Below are positions 58,168 through 64,000 of a DNA stretch of 64,000 bases, piece by piece; within the stretch, counting starts at the first letter, position 1, and every line of letters begins with the position of its first letter. The notes beneath the pieces were generated by a model that searched no databases, had not been told where the DNA came from, and worked only from the letters and a program-made list of their open reading frames with translations. Location: positions 2,977,501 to 3,041,500 of the forward strand of contig NZ_FSQT01000002.1 in NCBI RefSeq assembly GCF_900143515.1, given 5' to 3'. This DNA is from Micromonospora cremea. GTDB lineage: Bacteria > Actinomycetota > Actinomycetes > Mycobacteriales > Micromonosporaceae. Both the position numbers and the translations under genes were made by a program.

Positions 58168-59577
58168 ATGGCCGTGCAGGACATCATGGCGACCTGGGTC
58201 GGAGCGACCGCCAAGCAGATCGCCCGGGGCGTACGCAGGGGAGACGTCTCGGCCACCCAGGTCGTCGCCGACCACCTCGAGTACATCGCGCGGGCCGACG
58301 GCGAGCTGGCCGCGTTCCGCGCCGTGCGCGGCGGCGAGGCGATCACCGAGGCGGAGAAGGTCGACGAGCAGGAGGACCTGGCCAACCTGCCGCTGGCCGG
58401 GGTGCCGGTGGCGGTCAAGGAGAACACTCCGGTCGCCGGCCTGCCCACCTGGAACGGCTCCGCCGCGGTGCGTACCGAGGTGGCCGAGGCCGACCACGAG
58501 GTGGTGCGCCGCCTGCGTGGCGCCGGCGCGGTGATCCTCGGCGTGACCCGGATGCCCGAGCTGGGGCTGTGGGCACTCACCGACGACAACAGTGCGGTGA
58601 CCCGCAATCCGTGGGACAGCGGGCGTACCCCCGGCGGCTCCTCCGGCGGCGCCGCCGCCGCGGTGGCCGCCGGGCTGGTGCCGATCGCGCACGGCAACGA
58701 CGGCCTCGGTTCGATCCGGATCCCGGCGGCGTGCTGTGGCCTGGTCGGGCTCAAGCCCGGCCGGGGCGTGGTCCCCTGTCAGCTCGGCGCGGAAGACTGG
58801 TTCGGCCTCACCGAGCACGGCATGTTGACGAGCACGGTGGCGGACGCGGCGGTCGGATTCTCGGTGCTCGCCGGTCGGCGACCGGAGAAGCTGGTCCCGC
58901 CGCAGCGGCTGCGGGTGGGCGTCTCGCTGCGCTCCCCGGTGCGCGGTGTCTCGCCGGACGCGCCCAACCGCGACGCGGTCGCCGCCGCCGGCCGGCTGCT
59001 CGCCGCAGCCGGGCACGACACCGTGCCGGCCGATCCGGTCTATCCCACCGCGCTGGGCCTGCAGGGCATCGCCACCTGGTTCGCCGCCGCTGCCGCCGAC
59101 GTCCGGGCCGGCGGGCTGGACCGGCGCGACCTGCAGCGGCGCACCCGGCGACACGTCGCGCTGGGCGAGTGGGCGCAGCGCCGCGGCTACGTCCGGGAGG
59201 CCGACCGGGCCGCCTGGCGGCAACGGTCGATCGACTTCTTCACCGACCACTCCGTCGACCTGCTGCTCACCCCGGCGCTGGCCAGCGCGCCGCCGGAGGC
59301 CGCACGCTGGTCCGACCGGTCCTGGCGGGCGAACATGACGGCCAACATCCGGTACGCCCCGTTCGCGGCGCCGTGGAACATCGCCGGTCTGCCGGCGATC
59401 GTGGTGCCGGTGGGTCGCCGCCCGGACGGGCTGCCCGTCGCGGTGCAGCTGGTCGGTCCGCCCGGCTCGGAGCTGCTGTTGCTCGGCGTGGCCGGTCAGT
59501 TCGAGATGGCCGCCCCCTGGTCCCGGCACGCCCCCGGCTATCCCCGGGTCGGAACGGGGTCGCCGGCCGCCGCATGA
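58168..59577 (+). CDS. Amidase signature family hydrolase
   Basis: 469 residues. The Ser-cisSer-Lys triad is visible: Lys84 in VPVAVKENTPVAG, Ser158 in RTPGGSSGGAAAAV and Ser182 in GLGSIRIPAACCGL. The family cleaves amides; the substrate here is unknown. It is not GatA, since no gatB/gatC is nearby and the sequence differs. ATG at 58168 follows GAGG closely; it may be cotranscribed with the gamma-synthase. Confidence 0.9.
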   Translation: MAVQDIMATWVGATAKQIARGVRRGDVSATQVVADHLEYIARADGELAAFRAVRGGEAITEAEKVDEQEDLANLPLAGVPVAVKENTPVAGLPTWNGSAAVRTEVAEADHEVVRRLRGAGAVILGVTRMPELGLWALTDDNSAVTRNPWDSGRTPGGSSGGAAAAVAAGLVPIAHGNDGLGSIRIPAACCGLVGLKPGRGVVPCQLGAEDWFGLTEHGMLTSTVADAAVGFSVLAGRRPEKLVPPQRLRVGVSLRSPVRGVSPDAPNRDAVAAAGRLLAAAGHDTVPADPVYPTALGLQGIATWFAAAAADVRAGGLDRRDLQRRTRRHVALGEWAQRRGYVREADRAAWRQRSIDFFTDHSVDLLLTPALASAPPEAARWSDRSWRANMTANIRYAPFAAPWNIAGLPAIVVPVGRRPDGLPVAVQLVGPPGSELLLLGVAGQFEMAAPWSRHAPGYPRVGTGSPAAA

Positions 59578-59623
59578 TCGCCTACGGTGTGCGCGCACAG
59601 TCGCGCGAACCCGAGGGACACCA

Positions 59624-60535
59624 ATGGGCTGCCAGACCTGTGGGGACGCCGCGTCCCCCGAGCACCACGAATGCCAGCGTTGCTACACGCCCCTCGGTCA
59701 GCCCGCAGTCACTCCGGGGCTGCCGACCTACTCCGTACGCGGCATCGGCCTGGCTGCCCGCATCGCGGTTGGCGCGACCGCTGTTCTGTACCTCGTAGCG
59801 GCACTCGCTCCGCAGCTCGCGGGGTTGGTGCTGGCCCGGCAGGCCCGGGACGACGGCGACACGGATCTGCTGGTCGGCGCGGCGGTCGTCGAGGCGCTGT
59901 TGGCGTTGCCCATGCTCGCCGCGTACCTCACCGCCGCCGTGCTGGTGATCATCTGGACGTGGCGGGCGCGGAAGAACATCGAGGCGTTCCCCGGTGCGCT
60001 GCCGTCGCTCGCGGCCGGCTGGGCGATCGCCGGTTGGCTGGTGCCGTTCGCGAACTTCGTGATGCCGGCCCGGGTGATGGCCAACGTGGCCCGGGCGAGC
60101 CTCTGGCGACGATTCACGCCGGACCTGGTGTACGTCTGGTGGGCCGCCTGGTTGGTGTTCATCGTCGGCGAGCGGCTGGTCAGCCGCCTCGGCGGCCAGG
60201 CGTACGACAAGCTGCCGGAGATCCCCTTCACCGACGCCGGCTACCAGGCGTACATCGACTACTACCGGGACTCCCTGCTCCGCAACGCCGTGCCCGCGGT
60301 GGCCTGCGTGGTCGCCGCCGTGGCGCTGATCGTGCTGGTCCGGCGGATCTCCACCATGCAGGAGGCGCGCATCGCCCGGGCCATGCCGGCCTGGCCGGTC
60401 GCCGCGCCGGGCTGGCCGGCGCCCCCGGTCCTCGGCGCGCCGGTCCCGGGTGAACCCGCGCCGACCGCGTTGCCTCCGACGACCACGGTGTCGCCGCAAG
60501 GGGCGCCGGCGGCGGGTGGCACGATCGGTGCATGA
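59624..60535 (+). CDS. DUF4328 membrane protein with N-terminal zinc ribbon
   Basis: 303 residues. CQTCGDAASPEHHECQRC at residues 3-20 is a Cys4 zinc ribbon. About five membrane helices follow, with WRARKNIEAFPGALPSLAAG and WLVPFANFVMPARVMANVAR, the DUF4328 pattern, and a Pro/Ala/Thr tail (about 255-303). Function unknown. The ATG follows GAGGG. The stop overlaps the threonine deaminase ATG by four bases. Confidence 0.85.
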   Translation: MGCQTCGDAASPEHHECQRCYTPLGQPAVTPGLPTYSVRGIGLAARIAVGATAVLYLVAALAPQLAGLVLARQARDDGDTDLLVGAAVVEALLALPMLAAYLTAAVLVIIWTWRARKNIEAFPGALPSLAAGWAIAGWLVPFANFVMPARVMANVARASLWRRFTPDLVYVWWAAWLVFIVGERLVSRLGGQAYDKLPEIPFTDAGYQAYIDYYRDSLLRNAVPAVACVVAAVALIVLVRRISTMQEARIARAMPAWPVAAPGWPAPPVLGAPVPGEPAPTALPPTTTVSPQGAPAAGGTIGA

Positions 60536-61752
60536 CGGAACTGGTCGGTCTCGACGACGTGCGGGCCGCGCGGGAACTGCTCGCCGGCGTCACCCGGACC
60601 ACCCCGCTGGAGCCCTTCCGGCCGCTGAGCGCGGCGCTGGGTGGGCCGACGTGGCTGAAGTGCGAGAACGTGCAGCGGGCCGGCTCGTACAAGGTGCGCG
60701 GCGCGTACGTGCGGATCTCCCGGTTGTCGGCGGCGGAGCGGGAACGCGGCGTGGTCGCGGCGAGCGCGGGCAACCATGCGCAGGGCGTGGCGCTGGCCGC
60801 CGGCCTGGTCGGCACGCACGCCACGGTCTTCATGCCGGTGAACGCGCCGTTGCCGAAGGTGGCCGCCACCAAGGGATACGGCGCACAGGTCGAGTTGGCC
60901 GGCAACACGGTCGACGAGGCGCTGGTCGCCGCGCACACGTACGCCGAGCGCACCGGCGCGGTGCTGATCCACCCGTTCGACCACCCCGATGTGATCGCCG
61001 GCCAGGGCACGGTGGCGCTGGAGATCCTCGAACAGTGCCCGGACGTGCGGACCATCATCACCGGGGTGGGTGGCGGCGGTCTGATCTCCGGCATGGCGGT
61101 GGCCGCGAAGGCGCTGCGACCCGACGTCCGCATCATCGGAGTGCAGGCGGCCGGCGCGGCGGCCTTCCCGCCCTCACTGGTGGCCGGGGAACCGGTCCGG
61201 TTGCCCGCCTTCTCGACCATCGCGGACGGCATCGCGGTCGGCCGGCCGGGGGAGATCACCTTCAGCCACGTCCGCAAGCTGGTCGACGAGATCGTCACGG
61301 TCTCCGAGGAGGACATCTCCCGGGCGCTGCTGATGCTGCTGGAGCGAGGCAAGCAGGTGGTCGAGCCGGCCGGCGCGGTCGGCGTGGCCGCGTTGCTGGC
61401 CGGTGTGGTGGAGGTGGAGGCCCCAGTGGTCGCGGTGCTCTCCGGCGGCAACATCGACCCGCTGCTGATGCTGCGGGTGATCGAGCACGGTCTGGCCGCC
61501 GCGGGTCGCTACCTGAGGGTGACGGTGCGCTGCTCGGACCGGCCCGGGCAGCTGGCCTCGCTGCTCACCCAGATCGCCGAGCACCGGGCCAACGTGGTGG
61601 ACGTGGGGCACCAGCGGGCCAACCCGCACCTCAGCCTCGGCGAGGTGGAGGTGGCGCTGTCCGTGGAGACGCGGGGCGTGGAGCACTCGGACACGCTGAT
61701 CAGCGCACTGCGGGCCAGCGGTTACCAGGTGGTCTTCGCCGGCGAGGCGTGA
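60532..61752 (+). CDS. ilvA: Threonine ammonia-lyase with ACT domain
   Basis: 406 residues. PLP Lys54 in GSYKVRGAYV, SAGNHAQGVAL, and the glycine loop GVGGGGLISGMAVA. The C-terminal ACT domain (about 325-406, YLRVTVRCSDRPGQLASLL) senses an amino acid. It deaminates threonine to 2-oxobutyrate for isoleucine. One ACT domain and about 400 residues resemble the TdcB/short IlvA form. Coupled to the DUF4328 gene by ATGA overlap. Confidence 0.93.
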   Translation: MTELVGLDDVRAARELLAGVTRTTPLEPFRPLSAALGGPTWLKCENVQRAGSYKVRGAYVRISRLSAAERERGVVAASAGNHAQGVALAAGLVGTHATVFMPVNAPLPKVAATKGYGAQVELAGNTVDEALVAAHTYAERTGAVLIHPFDHPDVIAGQGTVALEILEQCPDVRTIITGVGGGGLISGMAVAAKALRPDVRIIGVQAAGAAAFPPSLVAGEPVRLPAFSTIADGIAVGRPGEITFSHVRKLVDEIVTVSEEDISRALLMLLERGKQVVEPAGAVGVAALLAGVVEVEAPVVAVLSGGNIDPLLMLRVIEHGLAAAGRYLRVTVRCSDRPGQLASLLTQIAEHRANVVDVGHQRANPHLSLGEVEVALSVETRGVEHSDTLISALRASGYQVVFAGEA

Positions 61753-61813
61753 CACCCCGCAGGTGCCACGCCTCGGCGGCGTACGCCTCATCCTGTGGTG
61801 GGGCCGGTGGCGA

Positions 61814-62311
61814 TCAGCCGGAGAACGGCTCGAAGCTGACCACCGTCACCTTGATGTCGGCGCCGCTCGGTGCCGTGTAGGTGCAGGTCTGCCCCGACCG
61901 ACCGCCCAGGATCGCCTTGCCGAGCGCCGACTCGGGGCTGTAGACGGTCAGGTCGGTGGTGGCCGCGATCTCCCGGGAGCCGAGCAGGAAGGTCTCGGTG
62001 TCCTCGGTGTCGTCGTCGAAGTAGATCGTCACCACCATGCCGGGCGACACCGCGTCCGCGGTCGGCGCCTCGCCGACCTTGGCGGTGCGCAGCAGCTCCT
62101 GCAGGTAGCGGATCCGGCCCTCGGCCTTGCCCTGCTCCTCGCGGGCGGCGTGGTAGCCGCCGTTCTCCCGCAGGTCGCCCTCCTCGCGCCGGGCGTTGAT
62201 CTCCGCGGCGATCGCCGGGCGGTTGGCGATGTGCTCGTCGAGCTCGGCCTGGAGGCGGTCGTACGCGTCCTGGGACAGCCAGGTGGCGGGCGCCTCGTTG
62301 CCAGTGGACAC
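61814..62311 (-). CDS. greA: Transcription elongation factor GreA
   Basis: 165 residues. N-terminal coiled coil (about 1-80) with AEINARREEGDLRENGGYHA and the acidic tip DLRENGGYHAAREEQGK, then the C-terminal FKBP-like domain with SPESALGKAILGGRSGQ. It rescues backtracked RNA polymerase by stimulating transcript cleavage. The GTG start at 62311 follows GAGGAG by seven bases. Confidence 0.95.
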   Translation of the reverse strand: MSTGNEAPATWLSQDAYDRLQAELDEHIANRPAIAAEINARREEGDLRENGGYHAAREEQGKAEGRIRYLQELLRTAKVGEAPTADAVSPGMVVTIYFDDDTEDTETFLLGSREIAATTDLTVYSPESALGKAILGGRSGQTCTYTAPSGADIKVTVVSFEPFSG

Positions 62312-62357
62312 AGGCGGTCTCCTCAGTTGTGCGTGGCTGGCTGACAGGTGAACTACC

Positions 62358-62363
62358 AAGTTA
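62358..62363 (-). promoter_or_regulatory. -10 box of the greA promoter
   Basis: On the minus strand TAACTT (62363-62358) would give a 5' UTR of about 40 bases that includes the GAGGAG site. Confidence 0.4.
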
Positions 62364-62479
62364 CCAGTGCGGTACGACACAGGGTGTCGGCGATCACCGC
62401 TGGTGTCCGCATCACACACCCGGAGTACGTGGCCCGCAGGGGCGTTCACAGCCGCCTGTCGCGGCGCTGTCCCGGCAGC

Positions 62480-62920
62480 TCAGGCCGGGGCTCGGCAGCG
62501 CAGCACCTCGCCGATGAACGGCCGCGCGGTGGTGGCCAGGCGGTGCCGGGTGGTCACGTGCCGGTTGCCCGGCCCGGCGTTCACCGTGACCTCCTCGCGG
62601 GCCACCTCGGAGCCGGCGCGGTCCCGGGCGCGCAGCACGCAGACCGCCGATCCGCCCGGTGGCACGGTCACCCGGAAGTCGACCAGCACCTGGTTGTCCG
62701 TGATGTCTGTATAGGTGATCACTTGGGCGTCGTAGACCGGGTCGCCGTACTGCCGGTAGAGCCGGACCGAGATCAGGCTCAGCGCTCCCACCAGCACCAG
62801 CAGCGCCAGCGCGGCCAGCAGCGTGCGGCGGCGCCCGCCGCCGGTCGCCCGACGGCGGCCGTAGCGGCCGGCCGGGAAAATCGGCTCGCCCGTCGAAATT
62901 GTGGCGTGCGTCTCGGTCAC
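62480..62920 (-). CDS. DUF4307 membrane protein
   Basis: 146 residues. An Arg-rich head (AGRYGRRRATGGGRRRTLL) precedes one membrane helix (about 33-53), then an extracytoplasmic beta domain with VDFRVTVPPGGSAVCVLRAR and GEVLRCRAPA. This matches DUF4307, an actinobacterial family usually placed next to mca and greA, as here. The GTG start (62918-62920) follows AGGAG by ten bases. Confidence 0.88.
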   Translation of the reverse strand: MTETHATISTGEPIFPAGRYGRRRATGGGRRRTLLAALALLVLVGALSLISVRLYRQYGDPVYDAQVITYTDITDNQVLVDFRVTVPPGGSAVCVLRARDRAGSEVAREEVTVNAGPGNRHVTTRHRLATTARPFIGEVLRCRAPA

Positions 62921-63116
62921 CGGCGGGTATCTCCTGGCGTTGTTGTCGGCGGCATCAGCAAGAATGACAGAGTCCATCCTCCCAGCCCAGCTCAGTGGCA
63001 GGAATGGCAGGTCGGGCCCGTGATGCCGACCGGCGAGCGGGTGCGGAGGATCCCGGCTGGTCAGCCGGTCGAGCCCGGTCGGGTCCACCGGCCGGCACAG
63101 ACGAGGAGTGCCGAAG

Positions 63117-63998
63117 TTGGCAGAACAGCTGCGTCTCATGGCCGTGCACGCGCACCCCGACGACGAGTCGAGCAAGGGTGCGGCGACCATGGCCAAGTAC
63201 GTCGCCGAGGGCGTGGATGTCCTGGTCGTGACGTGCACCGGCGGGGAGCGCGGCAGCGTGCTCAACCCCAAGCTCGACCGCCCCGACGTCTGGGCCAACA
63301 TCGGTGAGATCCGCCGCGCCGAGATGGACGCCGCCCGGGCGATCCTCGGCATCGAGCAGGCCTGGCTCGGCTTCGTCGACTCCGGGCTGCCCGAGGGCGA
63401 CCCGCTGCCGCCGCTGCCCGAGGGCAGCTTCGCCCTCCAGGACGTCGAGGTGGCCGCCGGCCCACTGGTGCGGCTGATGCGCGAGTTCCGTCCGCACGTG
63501 GTCACCACGTACGACGAAGAGGGCGGCTACCCGCACCCCGACCACATCATGTGCCACAAGGTGAGCGTGGCGGCCTTCGAGGCGGCCGGCGACCCGGAGC
63601 GCTACCCGGAGTTGGGCGCCCCGTGGCAGCCGCTGAAGCTCTACTACGACATCGGCTTCTCCAAGGCCAAGATCATGGCTTTGCACGAGGGCATGCTCGC
63701 CGCCGGCCAGGAGTCGCCCTACGAGGAGTGGCTCAAGCGTTGGGAGGATCGGCCGGACAAGGGCCCCCGGATCACGACCCGGGTGGAATGTGCCGAATAC
63801 TTCCCGGTCCGCGACGACGCGCTACGCGCCCACGCCACCCAGGTCGACCCGGACGGCTTCTGGTTCCACGTGCCGATGGAGCTCCAGCAGCGCGCCTGGC
63901 CGACGGAGGACTACGAGCTCGCCCGTTCGGTGGTGGACAGCCCGATGCCCGAGTCCGATCTCTTCGCGGGAGTGCGGGAGACGGCGCACGCGCGCTGA
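63117..63998 (+). CDS. mca: Mycothiol S-conjugate amidase
   Basis: 293 residues. LmbE-type zinc amidase with [19 protein letters not shown] (metal ligands His13, Asp16) and [15 protein letters not shown] (third ligand). It cleaves mycothiol S-conjugates in detoxification; the close relative MshB acts in mycothiol synthesis, and [15 protein letters not shown] with [11 protein letters not shown] favours Mca. The TTG start at 63117 lies eight bases after GAGGAG; the GTG at 63108 overlaps that site and is less likely. Confidence 0.93.
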   Translation: MAEQLRLMAVHAHPDDESSKGAATMAKYVAEGVDVLVVTCTGGERGSVLNPKLDRPDVWANIGEIRRAEMDAARAILGIEQAWLGFVDSGLPEGDPLPPLPEGSFALQDVEVAAGPLVRLMREFRPHVVTTYDEEGGYPHPDHIMCHKVSVAAFEAAGDPERYPELGAPWQPLKLYYDIGFSKAKIMALHEGMLAAGQESPYEEWLKRWEDRPDKGPRITTRVECAEYFPVRDDALRAHATQVDPDGFWFHVPMELQQRAWPTEDYELARSVVDSPMPESDLFAGVRETAHAR

Positions 63999-64000
63999 TT

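Overview
The window is high-GC actinobacterial chromosome, most like Micromonosporaceae (Micromonospora/Salinispora type). This rests on the strong G/C bias at third codon positions, frequent GTG/TTG starts, a mycothiol enzyme (Mca), DUF4245, DUF4307, DUF4328 and LppU-type proteins, a DivIC-like gene next to enolase, and intergenic repeat styles. The genus is inferred by eye, without a database search. I see no prophage, transposase, CRISPR array or plasmid module. It reads as core chromosome with about 65 genes and one tRNA.

Layout. 0-9.8 kb: partial ferredoxin-NADP reductase, a TetR/NAD(P)-epimerase divergent pair with two operator-like palindromes, a YdcZ-type transporter overlapping glpX, DUF4245 and LppX-like envelope proteins, xseA-xseB, ispH. 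9.8-17.1 kb: rmuC, a glycine-rich membrane protein, ppc, an S66 peptidase, a cyclase-family hydrolase. 17.1-25.2 kb: mfd, a lipoprotein, mazG, a DUF885 hydrolase and a small partner. 25.2-33.7 kb: nudC, lipoprotein, eno-divIC-DUF501-GNAT, an esterase, an ArsR-type regulator, ppx. 33.7-36 kb: PadR regulator with a HAAS-type membrane protein, and an LppU-like protein. 35.9-41.8 kb: dienelactone hydrolase and uracil-DNA glycosylase run by overlapping stop/start codons into a DUF4129-MoxR-DUF58 membrane cluster. 41.9-47.6 kb: type II NADH dehydrogenase, a large polytopic membrane protein, tRNA-Leu(UAA), two tandem BI-1/YccA proteins. 47.6-53.8 kb: thiolase, twin SGNH hydrolases, DUF1232, cystathionine beta-synthase, a PDZ serine protease. 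53.9-64 kb: GNAT, RNase Z, MsrA, HIT, cystathionine gamma-synthase, amidase, DUF4328, threonine deaminase, GreA, DUF4307, Mca.

How genes work together. Cystathionine beta-synthase, cystathionine gamma-synthase, MsrA, Mca and threonine deaminase form a loose sulfur-amino-acid/thiol neighbourhood in the last 12.6 kb. glpX, eno and ppc are central carbon genes. Mfd, XseAB, RmuC, UDG and MazG are genome-maintenance genes.

Most notable non-coding signals: (1) the RNase Z leader on the minus strand, with a promoter, a 19-codon ORF in a nearly leaderless position, a 10-bp helix whose 5' strand is the end of that ORF, and a three-way junction with a GAAA tetraloop; (2) an ORF with three consecutive Cys codons and a near-perfect Shine-Dalgarno sequence, overlapping the start of an LppX-like lipoprotein; (3) a leaderless uORF ending 4 nt before mfd; (4) a recurrent TANNNT -10 box 6-8 nt before start codons of at least 15 genes; (5) palindromic repeats, including perfect 21-bp inverted repeats flanking the PDZ protease gene.
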